Shown: positions 47,380 through 59,417 of the stretch, one piece after another | Layout: each line of letters starts with the position of its first letter | Position numbering within the stretch: the first letter of the stretch is position 1 | Origin: Artocarpus heterophyllus | Lineage: Eukaryota > Streptophyta > Magnoliopsida > Rosales > Moraceae | Length of the DNA stretch: 64,000 nt | Reading direction: 5' to 3' | NCBI GenBank assembly: GCA_025403435.1 | Contig: CM046340.1 | Span: 26,415,710 to 26,479,709 of the forward strand | Program-made: the position numbers and the translations under genes | The notes under the pieces: model-generated | Told to the model about the DNA's origin: nothing | Databases searched by the model: none | What the model saw: the letters and a program-made list of their open reading frames with translations, nothing else

Positions 47380-47676
47380 CCACCTTTCACGACCGTTTTG
47401 TCAAAAACTGTCGTGGAAGGTTGGGTCTTCCATGACTGTTTTTTGAAAAACCGTCGTTGAAGATCGTCTTCCACGACGGTTTTTCACAAAAAGGTCGTGG
47501 AACAATAATTCTTCAAATTTTGAATTTTTTGAAAACGGTTGTGGAATCTATATATTCCACGATGGTTTTTGAAAAAAACCATCGTCGAAGATACTTTTAC
47601 ACGACCCCAAAAACCGTCGTCGAAGATACTTCTACACGACGATTTTTGCAAAAGCCGTCATAAAAAATTTGTAATA
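47380..47676. repeat. Internal CACTA end-like subterminal array
   Basis: At least six inverted CCACGACGGTTTTT / AAAAACCGTCGTGGAA pairs end in TTTGTAATA at 47668-47676, the complement of the left-end TATTACAAA. This is an element end in the middle of the element. 47677-48108 shows no gene apart from the transposase tail. Confidence 0.85.
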
Positions 47677-48108
47677 AACATTTGCTACACATGATAATAT
47701 TCTTTGCTGCCCAGGGTGGCCAGCCAGTGTGTTAAGTATCCAATGGCCCATAATCAGGAATACTTTATCTCTATTAAAAAATGTAACTATAGATACACAA
47801 ATACATATACAAATACCGTTAAAAAAATTGAAAAATTAAATAATTTTAAGAAAATACTTAAAAGTAAATTAACATAAAAAGGTTCATTGATGCTCATCCT
47901 TCTATCTTTTTTTTTCATTGGTTCCTCAATTCATATCCATTCCACATCTTCACGAAGCAAGTGTAAAACATCATCTTTAAAATTATCTATCTTCAACTAG
48001 TGGCAATCCCTTTGTAAATAAAGGGATGTCTGAGCAATCCTCATCAACTTCTTGACCATCGATAACTATTCTTGGCTTTGTCGGGACGACTAAAGATAGC
48101 TCCATGTC

Positions 48109-51108
48109 TTAGGGATCTTTAACATAAAAAACTTGGATTGCTCGTGATGCCATAATCAATGGATCATTCCTGTATCCCAATCTTCTAAAGTCAACCACCG
48201 TGATGCCGTCATCGTCGTTCTTAACATAGTTATTGTCGGCCCACTTGCACTTAAAAAGTGCGATGCGTAATCCCCCATAATCAAGTTCCCAAATATCTTC
48301 AATGACGCCAAAGTAGTTCATGATCCCATATACTAGATTCTTGTCCTTGGCGGAGGCAATATGTATAGCCTTAGCACGGAGAGTCACACCACTATTTTGC
48401 ACCGAATGCTTCTCATCTCTTTCGTGAGTGTAGAAAGTGTAACCATTTATGGAATATGACGTATACCTTGTAACTACTGACAACGGTTTTCTAGCTAGGT
48501 TCTTCAACTGCTGTGACATGTTCTCATCTTGTGATGTGGAGCACTTGCCATAGATGTGTGCTCAATCACAACCGGAAGGTCCGGTTGTGTTCATCTTGCA
48601 ACCACTTCTCATTTCTTGCTCTTTTTGGGTATGCTTTTTTTAATTCGTTCATGTGCACCTTAATGAAAGGCTCCACTTCATTAGCATTGTGCAAGACATA
48701 AAGACAAGCTTGCTCCTACTCCTCTCGATTTACTAATGAAGGATTGCCCGTAGATAGTCCCCTAGCCTCAATGTTTATAGTCTTTGGCACCCCAATTGTG
48801 TCTACATTAGATAGGTACTCAGAGCAAAATTCAACCGATTCCTTAGCTATGTAACTTTCCATAATGCATCCCTCCGGCCTATTTCGATTCTTCACATAGC
48901 CCTTCAAAACCTTCATATATCTTTCAAATGGGTACATCCATCTCAAATACACCAGTCTGCATAACTTAATTTCACGTACTAAGTGCACCGTTAAATGAAT
49001 CATGATGTCAAAAAATGCCGGTGGAAAATACTTTTCAAGCATGCATAAGGTTTGCACCAACTTCGATTGCAGTGAATCTAACACAAATGGATCAATGACC
49101 TTCGAGCATATTGAATTGAAGAATGAGCACAACTTGGAAATTGCAAATCTCACATCCTTTGTTAGAATTCCCCGCAAAGTAAGTGGTAGTAATTGCTTCA
49201 TCAACACATGACAATCGTGTGTTTTCATGCCAATAAGTTTCAAATCCTTAACTGACACCAACTTTTTGAGGTTCAAAGAATACCCGTCTAGCACTTTTAA
49301 TGAAGCAAGCCATTCACAAAGCTTTCTCTTTTTCGCTCTAGATAACGTGTGCTTTGCCGGAGGTAAGTAAGTACGATTCCCTCTTCTCTCGGGAAACAAA
49401 TTAGGCCTAATATCCATTTCCATGAGATCCAACCATGCCTTTTCACCATCCTTAGTCTTGCTCGAAATGTCAAGTAACGTGTCGACTACGGATTCACATA
49501 TGTTTTTCTCAATATGCATAACATCCAAGCAATGACGAACAAAAAGTGTCTTCCGGTAGGGAAGATCAAAGAAGAGTGATCTTTTTTTCCATGGTCCATC
49601 ATTTGACGGCTCGTCCTTACCTCGCTTTCTCTTTCCGAATACGACTCTTATATCTTTTACCATTTCAAATATTTGTTCACCTGTCAAAGGGTAAGGGGGG
49701 TTTCTTTCTTCGCCGTTGCCATCAAAGGCTTTCTTTTGTTTACGGTAGCGATGATCTCTTGGCAACCATCTTCTATGACCAAGAAAAACAGTTTTCTTTC
49801 CATTCTTTAACCGTTTGTGAGACGTTTCCTTCATGCAAATAGGACAACCAATAGAACTCTTCACCGAATAACCACATAAATTGCTATATGCGGGGAAGTC
49901 GTTAATTGTCCATATCAACATTGCACGGAGTGTGAACGTCTCTTTTCAGTAAGCATCTCTAACTTCAACTCCAATGTCCCATAACTTTTTTATGTCATCG
50001 ATTAACGGTGCCAAGTATACATCAATGTCATTGCCTGGTTGGTAAGGACCCGAAATCAAAAAAGACAACATTAAAAACTTTCGGTTCATGCACAACTTTG
50101 AAGGGAGATTATAGTTAACAAGTATTACGAGCCAACTGCTATGCCTACTACTCATGTTACCATGTGGGTTCATTCCATCCGTCGACAAAGCGAAATGTAT
50201 GTTTCTTGGATCCGCACTAAAGTTGGGATGATCGGCTTCAAAAGTCTTCCATTGTGGTGAATCCATTGGGTGTCTAAGCATACCATCATCCACTCATTTG
50301 TCATGATGCCATGTCAAATTCTTGGCATGTTCTGGGTTTCTGAATAAACGCCTCAAACGTGGTACGGTGAAATGTATCATAACACTTTTTTGGGCACTCC
50401 ATTCTTGCCGTCTTTTGGCTCATTTCCTTTCTTCCACCTCGCTTGTTGACAAATTGGACAATAATTCTTGTCCTCATACTCATGCCTATAGAGAACACAA
50501 TCATTTTCACAAGCATGAATTTTCTCATAATCCATTCCCAAGGTGCTCAAAGTCTTCTTAGCGTCATACATACTAGTTAGTAATTTATTACCCTCTGGTA
50601 GAAGCCTTCCTAAAAATTCCAATAGCTTTGTCAAACTAGAATTTGACCACCCACTTGACGCTTTCAAATTCCATAAACTAACTAAAGCAGACAATCTAGT
50701 AAAATTGGTACACCTATTATACACGGGTGTCTCGGCATTATTCATCATTGTCTCAAATAAATTTGGACGGTACACAAAGTGTTCTTCTAAATCATTGACC
50801 ATGTTAACTATATTGTCTTGATCATCCATATTATCCTCCACAATAGCTTGCTTTTCTTTACTTAGTAAAGTTGGATTGAAATTAGACTCGCTATGAAAAT
50901 GCTACATTTGATAACTACTTATAATTCCATTTCGAAATAAATGTCCTCTAACAATTGGAATTGGATGCATTCTATGGTTTCCATATTGAACACAAGGACA
51001 CCAAATTTTATCACCATTAGGATGACTTTTGGCAAAATTCAAGAACTCTTCCACGCCATTCACATACTCTCTAGACAATCGAAAATCCCACATCCATTTC
51101 CTATCCAT
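48109..51108 (-). pseudogene. CACTA TNP2-type transposase (TNPD-like) with DUF4216 tail
   Basis: The start ATG at 51108 (MDRKWMWDFRLSREY) opens a transposase-associated domain (51108-50902), broken by a stop where Trp is expected. The next block, 50841-50377, has a CPIC zinc-type pair (KNYCPICQQARW). After frame changes, 50293-49946 carries the DGMNPHGNMSSRHSSW core, and 49921-48716 continues with CPICMKETSHKRL, HCLDVMHIEKNICESVVDTLL and CLCRLVYLRWMYPFERYMK-like text. DUF4216 (GVIEDIWELDYGGLRI, FYVKDP) lies at 48519-48109. This enzyme would cut at CACTA ends. Stops near 50902 and 49922, and frameshifts near 50390 and 48600, break it, but domains are complete in order. Confidence 0.9.
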
Positions 51109-51534
51109 TTTGCAATACCTAAATAGAAAGAATAAATAGGAAATATTAAATTAAAATTAATTTCACAATCTATATATATATATATATATCCACCTATATA
51201 TATTAATTAATCATAAAACGAAAACACCACTATCGACAATGGTCACAAGTTACACATACTCATTATAAAACAAAGAAATCATACCCATGATCCACAATAC
51301 AAATTTCACAGAATAAACAAAAAAATCAACAACTATTTATCAATTTCGGATTAATTATACAACACAATCAACAACAATTTATCAATTTATAACAAAAACT
51401 TACAATTTGGGCTGAGATTAAGTAGTGTGGAGGCGGAGAGGGACAGTGACAGCTGATTTGGACGCGTCTGTGTCTGTATTTGAGAAGCGAGTTTCTAAAT
51501 TGTGTCCGAATGTCAAGGTGGAAAAGGTGTTTTA

Positions 51535-51751
51535 AAGTAAGATACTATGATGGTTTTGTTAAAAAACCATTGTGGAATACTAAAGCTACCATGACGGTTT
51601 TTTAAAAAACTATCGTGGTAGCTCCCACCCTCTTCCACAATGGTTTTTGTTTTTGCGGGCGTAACTCACCACGCTTTTCTTGCGGCACCACGACTGTTTT
51701 TAGGAAACGATCATTAAATAAGGGTCGTCTAATCCAAAATTTGTAGTAGTG
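51535..51751. repeat. Right subterminal repeats and TIR of CACTA
   Basis: ATGATGGTTTTGTTAAAAAACCATTGTGG and two further inverted pairs are followed by TTTGTAGTAGTG. A (TA)n run lies at about 51170-51190, upstream of the transposase start. 51109-51534 holds the presumed promoter and leader, with no other gene. Confidence 0.88.
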
Positions 51752-52930
51752 TTAGGAGTTGTGATATCCTCTTATATGCGTTATCCTATAATAGGAAAAC
51801 TGGAGCACTCAACCATTTGGATACATAGGTGTAACCGAATGGTATACTGTCTTTAGATGGTAAGTTTTTCGATGGTGAGATAATCGAACATAAGATAAAA
51901 ATAATCAGGAAGGTAAGGAAGAACTTGTCCTTAAGCAGATTACGGATAATCATATGGGGATACGATACACTATGATATGTTATGGAGACTTAGCTATACG
52001 GGCTTTGCAATTCTATGTAGTTCCAGAGTGTAGCTCTAAGCTTTTAGTAGAGTAGCGTTAGAGTTGATAATTATGAAATGTATATCTGGGATTTTGGGTT
52101 TCATAATTATCGGGAGCTTGAACTATATAGGTCCATTTGGTCCCCTTTGCTAGCTCACAACATCCTATAATGATACGACGTGCTTTTTCACCAATTGGTG
52201 ACTTATGTCAGATTTATTAGATTGGTTGAAATTCAAAAGAATCAAATAATTCATGTCTATTTATCGGTTGAATTAATTTTGTGGTAAAATTAATTCAAGA
52301 AAACTTGTTGAATTATTAGGATCAGATAATTCTTGTCTGTTTTTCGATTGATTTAATTTTGAATAAATTAGATCAAGATAAACTTGTAGAATTATTAGGA
52401 ATTCATTTATTTTCCTAGAAATTATCTAGATAAAGTTGTTTTAATTAGATAACTTTTTTACTAGGTTATTTGAATTGAACCTGAGACTTTATCCTATAGA
52501 ATCTCTGATTCAAATTTTGAGACCTAATCTGATAAGGACTGACCCTAGACTCAACCTCTATAAATAAGGAGTAAGTCACATAAGTGATACTCTGTCAGTG
52601 AGAATCTTGAAACCCCTTGAGAGCTCTTGTTCACAAATCACGAACACTTGCTTTGGGTTATCTCAATTGATTGGAAGGAGAGTCACCTAGTGGAAGAGCT
52701 GTACGTATGAGCCCACACTCACCCCGGTCGTGGATAGAGAATGGTAAAGAAGACCAGTTGGTTGAGGCTCTTATAGAACGTTACTTCTCTTCACTGATTA
52801 CAGGAGCATTTTGGCACACAAAGGTTAGTAAAATCTGGTTAATTTATGCATATAGCATGTCAAACTTGTATTTTAGAAAATACTTTGATATAAAAATTTT
52901 AAAATTCTACTGTGTACTTTTTCCAACAAT

Positions 52931-52942
52931 TTCTATCAAAGC
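52931..52942 (+). other. Decayed primer-binding site of copia 2
   Basis: TTCTATCAAAGC is at the exact PBS position, with three changes from TGGTATCAGAGC. Confidence 0.85.
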
Positions 52943-53439
52943 CATGGTTTTTACATAAATTTATGAGTTTGTGATCATATTATATGTATAAATTTTGTGA
53001 TCTTAATCTCTCTTATGCTTGAATTTAGTTTTATAGAGAGTTGACACTCTAGGTTTCTATATATTTTATATATTGTCATGGATTATGTAGTGAATGCTCA
53101 TTAATTAATTATGGTTGATTAAATCGTTATTTAATTATTTATTAATTAATTAATTTATACCGGTTATGGTTGCTTAGAGGTTAGAATGTGTATTTAGGTT
53201 TTTCATGTAATTAGATGGCAGACTATCATCTTAGCCTAGGAATTATTATTTATTTTTAAATTTGTAAGAATTTTGTAATTAAACAATCATTCAGAGAAGA
53301 TGGATCTAGAAGGCGAATCTAGAAGAATGATGATGGCACTCCCAAGTATTTCCTGAGTCTCTAATTTTATGTTTTTGAATTGTTGAAAATAAAATTGATG
53401 AATTGCATTAAAAATTGTATTTTCTGGAATGGGATTCCA

Positions 53440-53645
53440 TATCGACAGGCCGATGGTCATAGATCAGGAGGCTAGACGTGAGGTTCGATAGGCCGTTAGT
53501 GGGGTAGAAATCAGGAGGCTTTGGTGGCAGGCTGAACCTTTAGTTTGGCAGGCTGATCTTTCATGAGTCAGCAGGCTGATCTTCCTGATTGGCAGGCCGA
53601 TGGGTCGTGACCGGCAGGCCGATCACCTAGATCGGCTTGCCGACC
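53440..53645. repeat. CGGCAGGCCG palindrome array in the copia 2 leader
   Basis: It is in the same place as 34172-34400 of copia 1. It is strongly decayed (TGGCAGGCTGA, CAGCAGGCTGA), mostly by C-to-T and G-to-A changes. 52943-53439 is AT-rich leader without a gene. Confidence 0.88.
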
Positions 53646-54149
53646 TAGAGGTAAAAAATTTCCAAAAAAAGTACAGTTTTTTCAGTGCAGTTTTTCTAGT
53701 GTAGTTTTAATTTTATTTTTGGGACAATTCTAAGAAACATTAAATTTGGATATGACCGGACATATGAAGTTTTCAATTCATACGGGATTGAAGAATTGAA
53801 GATGGGCATTATATGAAGAAGGATACAACTTGAGGATTCAAGGATGAAGAATCGAAATATGTTTCGATTATTCTCTTGTAATCTCTGCTTTCTATTCTCT
53901 AGGGTGGAACCATAATATTACGATTATTATTATTTTGCTTGTAGCTTTGCTTGATTGCTTTGCTTGTCTGCCTTATAATATGATTCTCTATGTATATTGA
54001 TAACATGTCATATAGAATAGGAAGTGCCACTCATATTAAAATTGTTCATGCATCTCACTTAAAATAAAACCTTGATTTCAAAAGATTGAGTGGGAGAAGG
54101 TTTTTGAAGAAAGGACCTACGGCCTCCATCGTTGGTTCATAGGAAGAAC

Positions 54150-54476
54150 ATGGTGGTCTCAACCCCTAGGAAGGGATTTCTATCTTGTACCAGATTGGAT
54201 CTTTGAAAGGACAAGGTATTTTAGCATGATTTATGGTTGCACACCCCAAGGTGGTGATTATAAATTGTGGATAAAATATTAAAACGATTGTTATACACTC
54301 ACGTTAATTTTATTATTAACCTCCCCTAGGAGCTTTGTTAATGAAATTAATGGCCAAAGAAATGATTATTAATATATGCTAGATCATACTAGTCCTAGAT
54401 GGCATATATTAATCAGGAGGGGATCCGTGTTCCTGATTGAATTTCACATGACTCCCCTAGGAGCTTGTTGAATTCT
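54150..54476 (+). promoter_or_regulatory. Tandem stem-loops in the copia 2 leader
   Basis: The counterpart of 34890-35216. The stems at 54157/54173, 54226/54260, 54304/54337, 54369/54402 and 54411/54431 keep pairing despite substitutions. Three of four CCCCTAGG loops remain (the second is CCCCAAGG). Confidence 0.68.
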
Positions 54477-54631
54477 GAGTTAGGAATTATCATTGTAAGG
54501 TTGTGATAGTTTCAAGGTTTTGACACATAAACACATTTGTATTTTTTTTTTTACATGATTGTGTTATCTTACTAAATTATTATTGTATGTGTGCATATGT
54601 TTGGTATATGATTCTTTATTGTAGATTAAAA

Positions 54632-56588
54632 ATGTCTAAAAAGGCTTTATCTTTCATACTTGACAAAAACCTATTAACCTGAGAGAATTATAATGGTTGG
54701 GAATGGAACCTGGATATTGTCCTCTCTTTTGAGAAACTAAAATATGTACTGACAACCCCTTGTCCTCCCGAGCCTACGGGAGACTCAACTAATGTGCAAT
54801 TCCAAGCGCATCATCGCTGGAAAGATGCTAATGATCAGGCCCGCTGCTATGTTATGGCTAGCATGAATAACGTATTGCAGGCTCAACTTCAGGATTATGA
54901 GACTGTGAAGTAGATCTTGGATAATCTTGAAGACATGTTTGGAGGCCAAGCCATAACAAAGCGGCAAGGGGCGCTTCAAAAACTTCTTAACTATAAGTAG
55001 AGGCCGGGGACATCTGTAAAGGAGCATATGATGTTGGTCATGGGTTACCTCGCTGAGGCTCAAACCAATGGAGCCGACATCGATTTGAAACTTAGATGAC
55101 TATGGTCTTTGAGACTCTGTTAAAGGAATTTATTTCGTTTAGAGCTACTTTTAATTTAAGCAATAGACGGGATATGACCTTAACAGAATTAATGAAACAG
55201 TTATAGGAGTTCAAACAGCTGATCAGGGACTCTCCTACGGGTGGAGAGGCTAATTTGGTGGCCGCTTTTGGTTCCAATCACAACTCTAGGAATGGAAAGA
55301 AGTAACAGACCAAGAACGGGAAGTCTTCTATTCCTACTAGCACCAAGAGCAAAAAGAAGAAGAAGAAGAATCGAAGAAGCTTAAGTGCTTCTTCTGTGGG
55401 AAGGTCGGGTACATCAAGAAGCATTGCAAGCACTTTCTTTCCAAAGGAAGTAGGTGTGATCTTTTGTATTTAGAAACTTGTTTAGTTGAGGAATCTAGTG
55501 ACATTTAGGTCATAGATTCTGGTGCAACTAATCATGTTTGTGTTTCTCTGTAGAGGTTCAAAGAAACGAGAAGTTTGCTACATAAAGACTTCACCCTTCA
55601 GATGGGCGATGGATCCTTGGTCTCAACAGAAGCAGTGGGAGACGTCCATCTTTATTTTGATAATTATAGGAATTTATTTTTGGAAGATTGTTTTTATGTT
55701 CCTAAATTTAAAAGGAATTTAATTTCTATAGCTTGTTTATTTAAAGACTCCTATTTGGTTTCTTTTAATGATAAAGTAGTGATTCGAAAAAACAAATCTT
55801 TTATCTGTTCTGGATGGATGCAAAATAATCTATATTTTATCAAACCTAAGATAGACTTATTGCTTAATGTTGAGATGAATGATAATAACTCTAAAAGACT
55901 TAAAACTTCTCACTTTAATAAGACTTATCTTTGGCATTTGCGCCTTGGTCATATTAACTTGAATAGGATTCAAAGGTTGGTAAAGGATGGACCTTTAAGT
56001 CACTTAAAGGTGGAATCTATACCTCAATGTGAATCTTGTTTGGAGGGTAAAATGACCAAAAGACTATTTGAGTCTAAGGCCAATAGGGCCGAAGGGGTTC
56101 TAGAACTCATGCATAGTGATGTTTACAGACCGATGAACATCCAGGCACAAGGAGGGTATGAGTACTTCGTCACTTTTATTGACGATTACTCAAAATATGC
56201 GTATGTGTACCTGATGCACCACAAAAATGAAACTTTTGACAAGTTTAGGGAGTTTTAGGCTGAAGTGGAAAAGCAATTAGATAGATCCATAAAGGCACTA
56301 TGATCCGATCGAGGAGGAGAATATCTTTCTGATGAGTTCTTAGGACACTTATTAGAGAATGGGATTTTATCCCATTTGATTGCGCCAGGCACTCCGTAGC
56401 AGAATGGCGCAGTGGAGAGAAGGAATAGGACTTTATTGGACATGGTTAGGTCCATGATGAGTTATTCATCATTGTCTTCATCCTTTCAGGGATATGCACT
56501 ATAAACCACATGTTATCTTTTGAACAATGTGCCTTCAAAATCGGTCCCTAAAACTCCTCACAAGTTATGGACAAGTAGGAAGACATCC
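54632..56588 (+). pseudogene. gag-pol: Copia 2 gag-pol, decayed and cut in the integrase by element B
   Basis: The ATG at 54632 corresponds to the copia 1 start. Gag blocks (ARCYVMASMNNVLQAQ, EHMMLVMGYL) are broken by stops and frameshifts. The zinc knuckle around 55388-55430 has Gly-Tyr in place of Gly-His. Protease DSGATNHVC is at about 55515. The longest open part, 55575-56258, covers the GAG-pre-integrase (HLRLGHINLNRI) and the integrase start ([16 protein letters not shown]). The copy has no frameshift at the position where copia 1 is shifted (36845). Further integrase codons continue with stops to 56588. RT and RNase H lie beyond element B, outside the window. Confidence 0.9.
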
Positions 56589-58676
56589 TGATAAGACTGT
56601 AAAAATGTACATTTTCTAAGGCTTAAATCATTTATTTACGCTTTTATTTCTCATTAAATCCACTAATTAATAGCATTTTGTGTTAATAAGTATTTTTGTG
56701 TCTTGGTGTGAAAATATGTTTAAAAATGCGTTTTTAGTGTGTTTTTATGTTTTTAGTAATTATTAGAGTCATTTTGGTGTGTTAAATAAGTGTCTAGTCT
56801 GTAAAAAGTCAAAACCGTAAAAGTAATACGGTTATTTTATTTTAAGTTTTAGTGTATTTGACAGTATGTTTTAAGTTTATAAATATGTCTCATTATATTT
56901 TTAGTAATTTTTAAAAATATTTCCAAGTCATAAAAATTATATATGTGCTAAACCGCAAGAGACTGAAAATTTTAGGAGTTTTTATTTAATTTTGTGTGTT
57001 TTAATGTAAAATAAATATTTTAATAAATATTATGTTTGTAAAATAATTAATATTAGTGTGTTTGTGATTTTTAGATTTGAAATCTGGAGGAAAAACAGAG
57101 CAAAACGACACCAAAACGGATAAAATCGGACATCAAATGCATCAAAAAGATAAAGAAAATCTGAATTTAAATTAAATGGGACACATGGCGTAACAAGGAC
57201 CATCAGATTCATTGTCGAATTCATCTCAGCTGTCCGAGGAAGAGCGCGTCATTCGGTGCATCAGTGGAATCTCAAAGTGCGGTCCACGTGTCGGGATATG
57301 ATTGGTGCATGTAACAAAGCTGCAGGCGAGGCAGGGGAATCGCAGGCCGTGTCTGCTCACGTGTGGGTGAGTCCACGTATAGCTGTTCTTCCAGCAGTTG
57401 GATGCGATGACCAAGAGCAATCTGACGGTCCAAAATTGTTGTCCCACTGGTCCTAGATGGGCCCATTCTCAGGCGTGTTTAGAGCCGTTGGATCGTGCGA
57501 TTAACGATCACGATCAGTCTGTTCAAGTGTTACCGTGTACCGCAAGGCAGAGAATCTCACGAACGCGGATCAGCGTGAAAGAAGAAGGAAATAATTCAAA
57601 ATCGTCAACTTTCAACAGGAAATAGCATTAATTATATGTGGACGTTTGTAAAATCGATTCCCTATAAATACCGAGGCATTTGCCTCAGTTAAAGGAGAGC
57701 CTCTCGCAGCCTGAAAATGTTGTTGTAATAATTATAGTCTAGTTTTTATTTTAGTTTTCAGTCTAGTTTCTTGTAAAATATTTCCTAGTTTATGTTGTAA
57801 AAATTATGCTCAATAATATTAGTAGTATTTTATTAATTATGTATTTCTAAATTTCTTTTTGGCTAAGGGGAGAGGGGGAAATTCTTGCAAAATTATCTTA
57901 AATATTTTTGGTTTTTGTTAGTTTTCTAAGCTGTTGTAATGCTAAAATATTCTCTTAAAAAACCTAGAATTTCAATATTTTCTTAGCTAAAACTCTGCCA
58001 AAATTACGGTTCTGATTTATCGATGACATAGACTGACACGGATAATGCTTGGGAGGACCTTGATTACTCGTCGATAGAGAATGACGCAGTAAATGCTTAA
58101 CTTACTATCTTAGTTGTTATTTTAGTTAAGTTATGTTGAATGCTGCTTATTTATTAAGTTGTGTTTTTGCTACATTATAGGCATAGACTAGCACAGTAAA
58201 TGCTTGGTAAATCTTGATTTATTGTCGACATAAGATGGCATAGTGTATACTTAAACCAACTAACAAATAAAAAGAGAAACTAAAATATATTGAAGATAAT
58301 TGTCAAAACAGAACCTTTGAACCCCAGCCCTATTATTATTGTTATTTTACTTCCTTAAATTGTCGTTATTATTGTTGTTACGCCGCTTAAATTATTATTT
58401 GTATTTCTTGTTATTAAAGTTTCAAATTATCCAAAATTTAAAGATGAAAAATGCTGTAAAAAAATGTCTAAATATTGTAAATACATTCTGTGAATAATAA
58501 ATATTAATCCTCAAATTTTTCAGCTTAAATAAAAAGAAAAAGTTAATATAATACATGTACTAGAACTGAATAAATCCTTCCTTGTGGGTTCGGCCTCGGA
58601 TTCATCGAGAAAATATTACTTGAGACAACCTTATACTTGAGGTTAGTTTAAAATGCGTAAATAGACGCGAGACCAA
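56589..58676 (+). repeat. 5' LTR of element B (2.09 kb)
   Basis: It shares start, end and much of its length with 24576-26653. TATA box TATAAATA is at 57663-57670. The segment 57180-57600 is GC-rich, with ACGTG cores and GACGGTCC / CCGTTGGATC motifs, and differs almost wholly from the same region of A. Small reading frames there are not supported. Confidence 0.9.
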
Positions 58677-58681
58677 GTTTT

Positions 58682-58697
58682 TGGCGCCGTTGCCGGG
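58682..58697 (+). other. Primer-binding site (tRNA-Asp) of element B
   Basis: TGGCGCCGTTGCCGGG is complementary to the 3' end of plant tRNA-Asp and lies five bases after the LTR. The 58698-59417 leader is AT-rich, without a recognisable gene. Confidence 0.93.
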
Positions 58698-59417
58698 AAG
58701 GTATTGTTTTTAGTGTAGTATAATATTGTGTAATATATTTTCCTTTTCTTTTTATTTTTCTTTTATATGTTACTAACTTTTCTTTTTTTTTGTTTTATTT
58801 CTTTTCTTTTGTTAATATCTTCTGTTTTGCAGGCATTAAGTACTGTTCACGGAGGGATCTGCATGCATTTTCTATAAGTTACTATTTGTAATAGTTACTG
58901 TTCATGTCACTATTTTAATATTAAAAAAAATTTAAAAAATAAAAAATTTAAAAAATAATAATAAAAAAATAAAAATAAAATTTTTTTTTCTCTCATTTCT
59001 TCTGTAAAATATTTATTTTGCTAGTTTTAGGTTTTTGCCTTAGAAATAAAACTTCATAAAATTTTAGATTAGGTTTTCCATAATACTTAATAAATAAATT
59101 GTGTTTTTGTGAAAAGTATTTTTTTGAGAAAGTTTTGTTTGGGAACTGGTACTGGTTCAGAATTCTTTCCCATAACCGGTTCACTTTTGGAGATTCTCCC
59201 AACACCAGTCATTCTTGAAACGTTGTTCTGTCAAGGAGATTGGTTCTTAAGAAGCCTTAGCACCACCAATTTTTCCTGGGGACATTCTTGCAAAATATAA
59301 TTCGCAACTTCACAAAATCAATAAGGCAGATACTTTTCATTCACTACTCTACTCTCCTTGAGTGGAGAAAAGCTTAGTATTTGTCTATAAAATTTTCTAA
59401 ATATTTAAAGAATTTGT

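Larger units (their letters stand above)
44034..51751 (-). mobile_element. CACTA (En/Spm) transposon, 7.7 kb, TSD TTA
   Basis: The left end is CACTATTACAAACTGTGG at 44034, and the right end is TTTGTAGTAGTG finishing at 51751. TTA flanks both sides (44031-44033 and 51752-51754). Removing the element restores copia LTR text (CTCCTCTTTAGGAG). Two genes run on the minus strand, TNP2-type first, then a Transposase_24-type gene, as in autonomous En/Spm relatives. Both are broken. The internal array at 47380-47676 suggests a composite origin. Confidence 0.95.
43392..52928 (+). repeat. 5' LTR of copia 2, interrupted by CACTA at 44034-51751
   Basis: Pieces are 43392-44033 and 51752-52928. TATA box TATAAATA is at 52559-52566. 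The CGGCCTGCCG island present upstream of TATA in the other copies is missing here: the text jumps from TATCCTATAGAATCTC to TGATTCAAATTTTGAGACC near 52506. Confidence 0.9.
43392..56588 (+). mobile_element. Copia 2: older Ty1/copia element of the same family, containing CACTA and cut by element B
   Basis: The LTR starts TGTTAGACATGCATCCC at 43392. The LTR resumes after the CACTA insertion at 51755 and ends at 52928. A decayed PBS, leader and gag-pol follow, until element B starts at 56589 in the integrase. The right half lies beyond the window. Divergence from copia 1 is visible throughout. Confidence 0.92.

Noticed and set aside
46785..47474. Long proline-rich (minus) and glycine-rich (plus) reading frames over the G-run tract
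   Set aside because: Low-complexity translation of a G/C homopolymer-like repeat in several frames at once. No domain, and it lies in a probable intron.
57226..57625. Overlapping frames on both strands in the GC-rich LTR segment of B
   Set aside because: Several frames overlap with no domain. The GC-rich composition makes stops rare, and A has no counterpart.
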